Shown here piece by piece: positions 46,579 to 56,076 of a DNA stretch of 64,000 nucleotides (positions are counted from its first letter, which is position 1; each line of letters starts with the position of its first letter). The notes under the pieces are model-generated. The model saw only the letters and a list, made by a program, of their open reading frames with translations, ran no database searches and was not told the DNA's origin. Location: assembly GCA_963844055.1 (NCBI GenBank), contig CAWJMN010000001.1, positions 3,906,001 through 3,970,000 of the forward strand, read 5' to 3'. The position numbers and the translations under genes are program-made. This stretch comes from CAWJMN01 sp963844055. GTDB lineage: Bacteria > Planctomycetota > Planctomycetia > Pirellulales > Pirellulaceae.

Positions 46579-47769
46579 CTACTTTCCCTTGGCTGCCGCG
46601 ACGACCTTCTTGGCCGCATCGGTGAGCCCCTCGGCATTGATTACGCTGATGCCGCTGTTCGCTAGAATCTCGCGGCCTTCCTTTACTTCCGTTCCTTCCA
46701 ACCGCACCACAAGCGGCACGTTGAAGCCCACTGCCTTCGAAGCAGCAACAATCGCATTGGCAATCGTCGTACAACGGGCAATACCACCGAAGATATTAAC
46801 CAGCACGGCCTTGCAGTTTGGATCAGCCAGCAAGATGCGGAAAGCTTCCGTGACTTGCTCGGTATTGGCACCACCACCAACATCCAAGAAGTTGGCAGGC
46901 TCGCCACCGTGCAACTTGATGATGTCCATCGTGGCCATCGCCAAACCAGCACCGTTGACCAAGCAACCGATATCGCCATCGAGCTTTACAAAGCTCAGGC
47001 CGGTGTTGCTGGCACGCACTTCGGCGGGATCTTCTTCGGCAAGATCACGTAGCGCTGCAAGGTCCTTGTGACGGAACATCGCGTTGTCGTCAAAGGTCAC
47101 CTTGGCGTCCAGAGCAACTAGCTCGCCCGATTCGGTCACGACCAGCGGGTTGATTTCGACCAAGCTGCAATCGTACTGAACGTACAAACGGCAGAGGGCC
47201 TTCATGAACTTTTCAGCGCTGGCGACGCTGGCACCCTTAATGCCAAGCTTTTCGCACAGGTTGCGAACTTGATAGCCATACAGGCCCGCATGGGGATCAA
47301 AGTGTTCTTTGAAGATCTTTTCTGGAGTCTCTTCGGCCACCTTCTCAATTTCCACGCCGCCTTCGCTGGAAACCATCAAAACAGGCTTCGCGGCTGCGCG
47401 GTCCAAAACAATGCCCAGGTACAACTCGCGGGCAATCTTGCAACCTTCTTCAACGAAGATCGTGCTGATCGTTTGGCCAGCGGGACCGGTCTGGATGGTG
47501 ACCAGTTTGTTGCCGAGCAAGTTCTTGGCTACGGTCGCGGCTTCTTCGGCAGTACGAACGAGCTGAACGCCGCGCTGCTTTTCATTGCCGATGATCGTTC
47601 CCTTGCCACGTCCGCCAGCATGGATTTGGGCCTTCACCACGGCCAATCCGCCACCGAGCTCATTAAATGCCGCAGCAGCTTCCTCGGGAGACTTTGCAAT
47701 CTTACCGCGCAAGACGGCAACCCCTGCCTTGCGGAATATCTCTTTACCCTGGTACTCGTGAATCTTCAT
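46579..47769 (-). CDS. sucC: Succinate-CoA ligase beta subunit
   Basis: 396 aa. The N-terminal ATP-grasp domain begins MKIHEYQGKEIFRKAGVAVLRG and includes VKAQIHAGGRGKG. The C-terminal flavodoxin-like part has NGAGLAMATMDIIKLHGGEPANFLDVGG and LVNIFGGIARC, all standard for SucC. It binds nucleotide and Mg and forms the heterodimer or heterotetramer with SucD. It is the first gene of the sucCD operon; its promoter must lie in the 485-bp region upstream. Confidence 0.97.
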   Translation of the reverse strand: MKIHEYQGKEIFRKAGVAVLRGKIAKSPEEAAAAFNELGGGLAVVKAQIHAGGRGKGTIIGNEKQRGVQLVRTAEEAATVAKNLLGNKLVTIQTGPAGQTISTIFVEEGCKIARELYLGIVLDRAAAKPVLMVSSEGGVEIEKVAEETPEKIFKEHFDPHAGLYGYQVRNLCEKLGIKGASVASAEKFMKALCRLYVQYDCSLVEINPLVVTESGELVALDAKVTFDDNAMFRHKDLAALRDLAEEDPAEVRASNTGLSFVKLDGDIGCLVNGAGLAMATMDIIKLHGGEPANFLDVGGGANTEQVTEAFRILLADPNCKAVLVNIFGGIARCTTIANAIVAASKAVGFNVPLVVRLEGTEVKEGREILANSGISVINAEGLTDAAKKVVAAAKGK

Positions 47770-48254
47770 CGCGGCCTTCTTTGATCTAAAAATCCGGTGG
47801 TGAACAAACGCTTGAATGGCGTACTAACGTCAGAAAATGGCCCCGATTCACTCGGGACAACCCCCTGTCGCGTAGTCCTAACCTTTGTAATTGTAAAACT
47901 TTACCGCCACAGTCTTCGCGATTATAGGACCGTTTTCCGATGGGCTCAAGGATGGCCCTAGGCTTACCAACCCGCAAGCAACAAGCCTGCCTAAACTTCG
48001 CAGCTGACCTATTTTAAGCATTATTGCCCGCTGGCAAGGGATTCGCAGTTCCCGAGAAGGAACACATTCCCGGCCGAATGCCGCCTGGTTCGCCTTGCTG
48101 CTTTTCTAGCAAACGAGGTAAATTACCGCAGCTCAAGAGATCGTGCCCCCATGGATGGCGGCTACGTGCCGGAGAGCCCTGGGGATAGATCGTCCCCAAT
48201 GCTCGCTCCAGGGGACTCGCCCCGCTGTTGTTGCAAGGAAGCTGAATCGGACCG
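47770..48254. other. Divergent intergenic region between sucC and the ABC exporter
   Basis: 485 bp holding the promoters of sucCD (minus) and the exporter (plus). Short frames show no recognisable domain. AAGGAAGC lies ahead of the ATG at 48255. No clear hairpin or RNA gene was seen. Confidence 0.5.
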
Positions 48255-50199
48255 ATGAAGAACTTTATTCGTGCCCTAAAAGATGCCCGAGGCTATTGGA
48301 AGACCCTCGTTGTTGCGCTGCTTTGCTCGCTGGGTGTAGCAACCCTGTGGGGCGCCAACATTGCAGCCATGGGCCCGGTCATCGAAGTGACGCTGCACGG
48401 CGAGTCACTTCAAAGCTGGAATCAAACTCGCATCAACCAGTTTGAAAAGCAATTGACCAAGGCCGAAGAGGCGGTCGTCCAAGCAGAGTCGGCCCTTCAA
48501 GCAGCTGCCGACGACCAAAAGAAGCAAGCCACCGATACGCTCAAGGCGGCGCAGGCCCAGGTGGGCTATGAACACAAGTTGCTACTCTCCGCCAAATGGC
48601 TGCAAAGCATGCTGGAGAAATACGCCCCGACCGATCCCTTCACCACGGTCATGCTGATTGTGGGGTTAATCGTTTCTGGAACGATGCTCAAACATGTGAT
48701 CCAGCTAACGAATGTGATGCTGGTCAGCTATGTCTCGAACCATATCGCGCAAGATCCGAATCCAGCTGTTTGACAAGGCGATCCACCTGGACCGTACAAC
48801 CTTTTCGCAAACCGGGTCCAGCGGCTACATCTCGCAGATCACGCACACCACGGAAATGCTGTCCAACGGCATTACGAACTTCTTTGGCAGCGCCATTTTG
48901 GAACCGCTCAAGATGTTTTCGTGCCTCTTCTTCGCCTGCTTTATTTCCTGGCGGCTGATGTTGGCTTCGCTGATCTGTGCGCCGCTGGTAGCGTTTTTGA
49001 TTGTTTGGCTCAATCGCCGCATCAAGTCGATCTATCGCCGCATCCTGCATCGATCCGTTGGATTTCATCATGTGATGCTCGAAGCTTTCACTAGCATAAT
49101 GACAGTCCAAGCCAACACGATGGAAAAGCATGAAGCGGAACGATTCAAAGCTTCCACCAAAGAAATGCTGAAAACGTCACTGCTTAGCGTGTTTTACAAC
49201 TCCCTTACCGCTCCGATTACGGAACTGCTGGGCGTAGGCATGATTAGCACCGCCATCATGGTCGGTGCGTACTTGGTGATCAATCAAGCAACCGATATTC
49301 TCGGCGTGCGCATGACTGATCGCCCCCTTAGCGCCACTTCGATGATGATCTTCTTTGGCATGCTATTGGGTGCAAGCGATCCTGTTCGCAAGCTTGCCGG
49401 CGTGATCTCCTCCGTCAATACCGGGATGGTCGCTGCCAACATGCTCTACCCGATGCTTGATGGCAAATCACGTCTCACCGAAGCAGAGCATCCGCAAACA
49501 GCCCCCGCCCCTCATCATGTTTTGGAATTCCGCCAGGTATCGTTCGCCTACGACAACCATGAGCCAACGTTAAAAGATGTGAATCTCAAGGTTCCTTTTG
49601 GCAGTCGCATTGCCATCGTGGGCCCTAATGGTGGCGGCAAGAGCACGCTGATGAACCTGCTTTGCCGGTTTTACGATCCGCAAGAAGGCGAGATCACCTT
49701 GGATGGGATCAACATCAAGGAATTGGCCATTGCCGATATTCGTGGCCGGATTGGTTTGGTCAATCAGCAAACCGAGCTATTTAACGAGTCGATCCTCTAC
49801 AACATTCGCTACGGGCGGTGGGATGCCACGGATGAAGAAGTGATTGCAGCCGCCAAAAAGGCTTACGCACACGACTTTATCTCGACCTTTCCAGAAAAAT
49901 ACGAAACGATTGTTGGCCAAAATGGCCAGCGTCTCAGCGGCGGACAACGTCAACGGATTGCGCTCGCCCGTGCGATCTTGCGCAACACCGAGATCCTTAT
50001 TTTGGACGAAGCCACCAGCCAGATCGATGTCGACAGCGAACGTCTGATTCACGACACGCTCTCTACACTTGGCCGTGACCGCACCATGATCATGATCACT
50101 CACCGCACCAGCACGCTAGAACTGGCCGACACGATTGTGCGTGTCGAACGAGGCCAAGTCACCACGGAAGAATCCAAGGTACTTTCGCGCGTCGCCTAA
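48255..50199 (+). CDS. MsbA-like ABC exporter (frameshifted)
   Basis: The first frame (48255 to about 48737) carries transmembrane helix 1, a helical, Gln/Ala-rich coiled-coil-like loop of about 60 residues and helix 2. One extra base near 48738 then moves translation to the frame that continues as RTISRKIRIQLFDKAIHLD, the usual sequence after helix 2. Further helices and the ATPase domain follow: Walker A GPNGGGKSTLMN, Q-loop NQQTELFNESI, signature LSGGQRQRIALARA, Walker B ILILDEATSQID and H-loop MITHR. About 647 aa when repaired. A fused TMD-NBD half transporter of this type exports lipids or lipid-linked glycans. The polysaccharide genes that follow fit this. Confidence 0.85.
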
Positions 50200-50320
50200 T
50201 CACGCCCCTGCGAAACATTACGCTGCTTCGTGTGTTATAAATTCAGCGGCAAATGTCGCAAAAATGCAAAGCATCAATCGGCCTCTCTCTCGGGCTGCTG
50301 GCACTATTGCGTCCGCTCGA

Positions 50321-50342
50321 ATTAACCATTTTTGTGGTTAAT
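50321..50342. promoter_or_regulatory. AT-rich perfect hairpin in the exporter-sulfotransferase gap
   Basis: ATTAACCA (50321-50328) and TGGTTAAT (50335-50342) form a perfect 8-bp inverted repeat with a TTTTTG loop. It lies 120 bp after the exporter and 160 bp before the sulfotransferase. It could be a weak terminator or an operator. The remaining 306-bp gap holds no gene that I can support. Confidence 0.3.
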
Positions 50343-50505
50343 AAGGCATGATGACAAAACGCCAATAGCGTTTCCTTGCTCGCTACCAACACAGAATCTC
50401 GATCTTGGAGCATTCTGACTAGTTTGTGTAAACTACTGACGAAAGATTACGAAAACGATATGCCAAACGCAGGGAAAGTAGTCGTGTCGTGGAAAAGTTG
50501 AGGCA

Positions 50506-51320
50506 ATGAGTAATTTCGTCTTTGTGCATGTTACGAGAACAGGTGGTTCTTCGATTTGGCACAACCTCGTTCCAATCGCGACCCAAAACGGGATTGGGAT
50601 TTGTGACATCTATCACGAATCTAAGCTAGAAAATGGTCGGCCCATTGCCGCCGAAATTGTCCTCCAACGTTTTCGAGAGCAATACGGTAATCTGACAGCA
50701 CTGTTCCACCACCACACGGCAGAGCCCATCTTTCACCTCTTTGCGAAGAACACCATATTCGCAACGGTCCTTCGCGACCCTGTCGACCGTTTCGTATCCA
50801 TTGTGAGCCACATCCGGGCGTTTCTCACCTCTCCTGCCGTCGATCCTCGCTACAAGGCCTACAATGAGGAATTCTTGGGGGCCGAGTATTTACGGGGAGT
50901 CTATGCAGGGGTAGCACCACGCAAACTACTCGAGATTGCTGCCGCAGACCCCTATTTTCAAAACTATTACGTCGCGATGTTCCGTTCTCTTCTCAGCACC
51001 TGCCCAGAAGCCAGCCACCATGCAAGCCTGTTTGGCAACCTGAAAAAGCCGATTACTCCCTACGATGTGGAGTTGCTGAGCCAATATTATCTTTACACGC
51101 TTCGCCGTGATCGGCTATTTTGACAGCCTAGATGTTGCGTTCGCGAAAATCCTTCGAGCGTTTTCATTTAGGGTCGAGCGACGACAAGATGAATCTCTCG
51201 ATCAATCAAGGTCAAGAACGTCCCATGTTATCGACCGAAGAACGCGAGCAGTTTCGCCCCATTTTTCGCCAAGACTACCACTTACTAGCAAGCCTCCTCG
51301 CCTCCAGTAAGGCATCGTAG
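50506..51320 (+). CDS. Sulfotransferase family protein (two frame breaks near the C-terminus)
   Basis: The N-terminal 5'-phosphosulfate-binding motif HVTRTGGSSIWHNL and the 3'-phosphate motif LRDPVDRFVS identify a PAPS-dependent sulfotransferase of the carbohydrate type. The frame ends at 51123. Family-like sequence continues in the next frame (VIGYFDSLDVAFAKIL, near 51106-51150) and then in the third (KSFERFHLGSSDDKMNLS...LSTEEREQFRPIFRQDYHLLASLL), ending at 51320. Two single extra bases near 51105 and 51150 would give one protein of about 271 aa. It probably sulfates a sugar in the polysaccharide made by the surrounding genes. Confidence 0.75.
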
Positions 51321-51428
51321 AGCATTTCATTTAACGTCAGCAGTTTTGCAGCAAGCACATTTTTCACGCGTTTAACGCCGCCCTTTTTTGATAGGCATCG
51401 ACGACGCTAGAAACTTTGATTCCGGAAC

Positions 51429-52628
51429 ATGAGTGCCAAGCTCCCTCTGACGATTCTTATCCCTGTCTACAACGGCGCAAAACATATCGGTGGACTGCTT
51501 GGCAGCTTCGCCACCTTCCTTGAAACCGCTCCTGCTGGCAAACAGTTTCTCACCGACTGCGAAATCCTCGTCGTCAACAACCGGTCCGAGGATGCCACCC
51601 TTTCCATCGCGCAGTCCTTCACGCAGCGAATTCCTAACCTCCGCATTGTCAGCCCTGAAGAGCACATGCCTTCGGCCGAACAGAATGTTTTCCGAGCCTT
51701 TCATCTGGCCAACGGCGAATTCACTTGGGTCTTGGGGGTCGATGAAGTCGTTCGCTTTCAGGCGTTCCCCGATGTTCTAAAGGTCGCTCGCGACAACAAG
51801 TACGACATCGCCGTCTTCAACTTCATGGTGTGCGATGAAAGTGGTTGTGTAGAGACGGTCAGTAACTTCTTCATGCAGGATCGGTTTGAAGGGGACCTCG
51901 TCCGACTGACGCAGCGAGTGGGCTACTGGTGGTTGATCGCCGGTTTTTCCGGACAGATTATCCGCACCTCGCGGGTTGTTGGCTATGACCATGCCACGCT
52001 TGTGAAAAACACCTGCTCGATCTATTCGCACGTAACGGCCTACATGGAATGCATGGCAGGCCAACCGGCCGCGATCATTAACATCCCCAACGTGATCTAC
52101 CGTGTGGCTCGAAATGATCCTGCATATTGGCCACGCATCGCCAGACGCCTCAACGTCTTTGACGAGTTTTTCTGGACGCTAGGATTCGTACGGCAAATCG
52201 CCTACCTAGAGAGCAAGGGAATCGTTGGACGCGATTATCTAGTCAAGATGATCGACACCAATCAAAAGGATTTCTTTCGCCCAACCGTGCTGATTTACGA
52301 AAAGATCGTGTCGCAGCTGCAGATCATGCGATCCGCCCGAGAGCCGCGCAACCGGGTCTCACGCGAGCAGTTCGAAGAACTCGTCGGATACTTTGAACAG
52401 CGTGACCCCTTAGCCCGCCCTTTCCTTTCTTTGGTGCGGCAAGTCTACGATTCGCTCGAAGCCAACAAGCGAATTGGCAGCAGCTTGGACGAAGCACGTG
52501 ATGCGCTACTGGGCTATCAATCGAACTTCCTGCTCATTGCGAACTTCTGCTCGCTGCATGGCGATTACGAAATTTATCACCTCGCCGGGACCTACTACGC
52601 GGTCCATCGCCTGTTCCATGGGCGCTGA
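51429..52628 (+). CDS. Glycosyltransferase family 2
   Basis: 399 aa. The N-terminal GT-A domain shows LTILIPVYNGAKHIGGLL, CEILVVNNRSEDATL and FTWVLGVDEVVRF, where GVDE takes the place of the usual DxD metal site. A long C-terminal helical region (about 200 residues) carries no membrane helix. It is probably a cytoplasmic transferase of the polysaccharide locus. The next gene starts within its stop codon. Confidence 0.85.
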   Translation: MSAKLPLTILIPVYNGAKHIGGLLGSFATFLETAPAGKQFLTDCEILVVNNRSEDATLSIAQSFTQRIPNLRIVSPEEHMPSAEQNVFRAFHLANGEFTWVLGVDEVVRFQAFPDVLKVARDNKYDIAVFNFMVCDESGCVETVSNFFMQDRFEGDLVRLTQRVGYWWLIAGFSGQIIRTSRVVGYDHATLVKNTCSIYSHVTAYMECMAGQPAAIINIPNVIYRVARNDPAYWPRIARRLNVFDEFFWTLGFVRQIAYLESKGIVGRDYLVKMIDTNQKDFFRPTVLIYEKIVSQLQIMRSAREPRNRVSREQFEELVGYFEQRDPLARPFLSLVRQVYDSLEANKRIGSSLDEARDALLGYQSNFLLIANFCSLHGDYEIYHLAGTYYAVHRLFHGR

Positions 52629-52990
52629 TGGAGCGTGTTCGCTATCTCGAAAACTCCGAATATGCCCCGGTCGTCTTAGAGGCTACCACTCTGCCGGAAA
52701 TCATCCAAAGGATTAATGAGGATGGGATTGGCATGGCACTGGACCGCGTTCCTGCATCCGCCATGCGCTACTGCTCGCAGGTGCTCACCCCTGGTTTGCA
52801 ATCCTGGAGCCCCGGCAACCTAGGCTTTGGCAAAAAGGATGGCGCTCAATGCGTCCTCGCTGCTGCACAAGCCAAACTACGTGAGGCCTATAAAACCGAC
52901 CGTCGCATGGCTGTGCGGTTTGCTACCTGGGTGGCTGCACGCTCGCTAAAGATCGCCAGAAAGCTACTGGGATCGGGCCCGAAGAAGTAA
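52628..52990 (+). CDS. Hypothetical protein coupled to the GT2 gene
   Basis: 120 aa. The ATG overlaps the GT2 stop codon by one base (TGATG), so translation is coupled. The sequence has a helical N-terminal part (TTLPEIIQRINEDGIGMALDRVPASAMRYCSQVL) and a basic C-terminus (AARSLKIARKLLGSGPKK). There is no signal or known domain. A role as a small accessory protein to the transferase is possible, on position only. Confidence 0.6.
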   Translation: MERVRYLENSEYAPVVLEATTLPEIIQRINEDGIGMALDRVPASAMRYCSQVLTPGLQSWSPGNLGFGKKDGAQCVLAAAQAKLREAYKTDRRMAVRFATWVAARSLKIARKLLGSGPKK

Positions 52991-53017
52991 TTCAAGTGCC
53001 GCAAATCTTGATGCGGG

Positions 53018-54979
53018 TCATTGGCCAATTAGTTCGGTCAGTTGCTGGTCAAACTCTCGCTCTAGACATTCGTTTCGGCGGCATTGGTCGGCCCAGTCCA
53101 CCTGGCTTTTTCCGATCTCTTCTAGCCCCCAAGCGATCCCTTGGGTACCTCGCTCAAATCGCTGAAAATCAGCCTTCGTGATCGTTCCCTCGGGAATCAC
53201 GACCACTTCACAGCCCACCAGCAGTGCCTGACCAATCAGATCGGTGCTGGAATCAAACGTGTACAGCAAGCGCGTCGCCGCCAGTAGCTTTCCCAGTTCC
53301 TTTTTTGCCGGCACATCGCTGGTGATTTCCAACACGCGCGAGCGATCCAGCATTCCCTCTTTCCAGCACGAACTGCCAACATAAAAGCAGTCGAGTCCAC
53401 GCTCACTCGTCTTGGTATTTGGCTTGCTAAGCAGAGCTCTGCTAATCGGAGGCCGAACTAACATTCCCGCCAACGGGTTCTTCACATAGTGGCGAAACAC
53501 TTCCGACGCACAAAACACCCGTTCCGCTTCTGCAAAGACTTCTTCCCCGCCGTGCGTTCCAGGGCGATGTAGCACCCAGCGAATGACCGACTTGGCATTT
53601 AATGGATTGCCAGCAATACAGTCGGGATAGATCACCTTGTATTGGTGAGAGCAGTAAGTCTTTGCCACCTCCCAATCCAGTGTCGTGCTATCGCGACTTC
53701 GTACCGCAGGTGACTCTCGAGTCACCAAGGCCTTTACACCGCGACGGCGAATTTCCTCGCCGAGTCGTTCAAGTGACTCTACGTAACCGACATTGATTCC
53801 TAGCGGCGGCAACACAATCACAAAGCCCTGATCTTTGGGGGGAAACCACTTGGCGGACCATGCCTGACACATTCGACGCCACGCCCCTCCCCCCTGAACT
53901 GCCTTCTTCCAGCGCCGAAATCGCTGCTCTACTTCGCGAGCTTTGAACTGAATTTCGCGAAACGCACTTTTCCAAACAAGCGGCTTTGCTGACCCTGCCT
54001 TTTCAGCGCTCGGCAATCTGTTTGTACTTGAGTTGCTAGAAACGGCTTGAGGATGCGTGATCGCCACGAACTGTTGCAACTGCGTTTGAAAGTCCTGTTC
54101 TAGCTGCGCATAGCGAGCACGCAATGCCGAGACATTCGTTTCCACCTGGGGCAATTCATCAACGCCCCAAGCAATCCCTTCCATCCCAAGCTCTAGCTTT
54201 TGATAATCCTCTTTGGTTTGTGTGCCATCGGGGATGATTACAACCTTACAGCCGCAAAGCAACGCTTCATAAGCCAGAATCGTACTGTTATCAAAGCAGT
54301 ACAGCACGCGCGTTGCACGAAACAGCTTTCCCAGTTCTTTCTTCGGCGGGGATGTGCGAGTGATCTCTAGCACTTGGGCCGGATCAAAGATTCCCTCCTG
54401 CCATTTCGACTTGCCGACATAAAAGCAATCGAGACTGCGACGCGATTCTTTGCCATCCTCACAAAAGAACAGACTTTGGTCGATCGTCGGCATGTGCAAC
54501 TTGCCGGCTACACGGTTTTTTATATACGGCAGAAATAGGTCCGTATAATAAAACACCTTTTCGGACTCATCATACCGCTCTTCGCCCCCTAACAGCCCCG
54601 GACGATTGAGCACCCACCGCACTACCGAGGCTGCCCGCCACGGGTTTCCCGAAATGGTTTCCGGATAGACGGCGGTGTAGCCTTGAGCACATAATTCTTC
54701 CGCGACATGCCATTCGATCAACTTGGCGTTTAGGTGCGGTGCTTCTTGGCTCGCATCGACCCGGATCGTACGGCTATTCACCGATACAAAAGAGGGATAT
54801 CCCAGGCGATTGAGCGCGTCGCACAATCGATGTAGGCAAATCACCCCGGCCGAATTCGACAAGTACGGCCCCGCCATGATGACATAGCCGAGAGGGGATT
54901 TCATTTCAAGCGAGCGAGGCTCCAGCAAAGATTCCGCCGGTGGACAATGCTCGTTGTTAGCGGCGCCGCGAACTTGCAT
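53018..54979 (-). CDS. Internally duplicated GT-B-like glycosyltransferase
   Basis: 653 aa made of two homologous halves (about residues 28-300 and 385-653). Both contain VxRWVLxRPG..GGEE, LDCFYVGxSxWxEG, KKELGKLxxATRxLYxFDxST, a cluster such as LLCGCKVVIIPDGT or LLVGCEVVVIPEGT, and GIAWG near the end. A helical basic linker joins them. The order of motifs resembles the nucleotide-binding half of GT-B glycosyltransferases, but I cannot name a family. Each half may act separately or form a pseudodimer. It lies 15 bp after the SDR gene in the dideoxysugar operon. Confidence 0.75.
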   Translation of the reverse strand: MQVRGAANNEHCPPAESLLEPRSLEMKSPLGYVIMAGPYLSNSAGVICLHRLCDALNRLGYPSFVSVNSRTIRVDASQEAPHLNAKLIEWHVAEELCAQGYTAVYPETISGNPWRAASVVRWVLNRPGLLGGEERYDESEKVFYYTDLFLPYIKNRVAGKLHMPTIDQSLFFCEDGKESRRSLDCFYVGKSKWQEGIFDPAQVLEITRTSPPKKELGKLFRATRVLYCFDNSTILAYEALLCGCKVVIIPDGTQTKEDYQKLELGMEGIAWGVDELPQVETNVSALRARYAQLEQDFQTQLQQFVAITHPQAVSSNSSTNRLPSAEKAGSAKPLVWKSAFREIQFKAREVEQRFRRWKKAVQGGGAWRRMCQAWSAKWFPPKDQGFVIVLPPLGINVGYVESLERLGEEIRRRGVKALVTRESPAVRSRDSTTLDWEVAKTYCSHQYKVIYPDCIAGNPLNAKSVIRWVLHRPGTHGGEEVFAEAERVFCASEVFRHYVKNPLAGMLVRPPISRALLSKPNTKTSERGLDCFYVGSSCWKEGMLDRSRVLEITSDVPAKKELGKLLAATRLLYTFDSSTDLIGQALLVGCEVVVIPEGTITKADFQRFERGTQGIAWGLEEIGKSQVDWADQCRRNECLEREFDQQLTELIGQ

Positions 54980-54993
54980 GATGTGACCTTCGA

Positions 54994-56076
54994 TCAGTCC
55001 ACCCTGGTGCCAGCGTTTTCACGGGCCTTGTACCAGTCAAAAGTACGCCGCAGCGCCGCGGGAAAGTCGGTGGTAACGCTCAGGCCTAGTTCACGGCTGG
55101 CACGTTTGATCGATGGCACATAGCGTGGAGCGGGAATTAATGGATTTCCTGCCTCGGCCACGGTCACCGCAAGCGGTTTGTCTGCCAGTGCCGCGGCTGC
55201 CTGCGCCGTCTCCAAAATGGATACGGCATGATCACTTCCCACATTGTACGCCCGACCTGGTGCCCCCTGCAAAAGGATCTTCCACAGCCAAGCTACGAGG
55301 TCTGCCGCATACAAATACGATCGATACGTCCGTCCATCGCCACGCACCTGAATTGGCGATCCCTTTAGCGCATCTCGCAGGAAATTGCCCACCGCAAAAT
55401 GTAGGTCTAATGGCAAATAGGGGCCAACGAAAGCAAAGCAGCGAGCGATCCGAGTATCAAGGCCCGACTGCCGATGCGCAATCGCACAGAGCATCTCCGC
55501 GACGCGTTTCCCTTCCCCATAGGCCGACGCGTTAGCAAGCGGATCGGGTGCGCCAGGATATTCTTCAGGCACATGGGTCAGTTCCGCAGGCTGCTTCCCA
55601 TACACGGCCCCTGAACTAGTCAGCAAGAACTTCTTTGCACCACTCGACACGGCAAAGTCCAGCACCCGCTGGGTTCCTGCCACGATCGTATCGAACATCA
55701 GCTTGGGCGAATTCTCGTTAAGCGTCGCACTCGCTTCGGTGGCCGCATGGATCACGTGCGAAAACGCTCGCGCCGGCGAGGCAAAATCTCGGACGTCTCC
55801 CGCATGAAAACGGAGCGCCGGCCGATTGGCGACGTGGGGAAACTGAGAAAGAAACGCCTCAGGAGCCCGCGAGAGGACCACCATCTCGGCCCCTAGATTC
55901 AGGCGCTCATTCGCCTTGAGGAAGGACTCGATAAGCCACTTCCCAAAAAATCCCGTACCACCGGTTACAAACAGACGTCCACCGCGAAGCTCATCCCATC
56001 CTCCCTGATTTTGATTGACGATGCCATCCAGGTCATCGTCAAACAGGGAATACTTTGGAGCCACCTCGGATGTCAT
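54994..56076 (-). CDS. NAD-dependent epimerase/dehydratase of the dideoxysugar operon
   Basis: 360 aa, extended SDR. The Rossmann motif is LFVTGGTGFFGKWL, then HAATEAS, LTSSGAVYG and the catalytic Tyr-Lys pair in ASAYGEGKR. RSYLYAADLVAWLWKIL and AYNVGSDHAVSI are typical of nucleotide-sugar epimerases or reductases. Its ATG overlaps the stop codon of the 3-dehydrase gene (ATGA), so it acts in the same pathway. It could reduce the 4-keto group of CDP-3,6-dideoxy-4-ketohexose (paratose/abequose-type), or act after the ThDP enzyme in a yersiniose-type route. The sequence does not decide between these. Confidence 0.82.
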   Translation of the reverse strand: MTSEVAPKYSLFDDDLDGIVNQNQGGWDELRGGRLFVTGGTGFFGKWLIESFLKANERLNLGAEMVVLSRAPEAFLSQFPHVANRPALRFHAGDVRDFASPARAFSHVIHAATEASATLNENSPKLMFDTIVAGTQRVLDFAVSSGAKKFLLTSSGAVYGKQPAELTHVPEEYPGAPDPLANASAYGEGKRVAEMLCAIAHRQSGLDTRIARCFAFVGPYLPLDLHFAVGNFLRDALKGSPIQVRGDGRTYRSYLYAADLVAWLWKILLQGAPGRAYNVGSDHAVSILETAQAAAALADKPLAVTVAEAGNPLIPAPRYVPSIKRASRELGLSVTTDFPAALRRTFDWYKARENAGTRVD

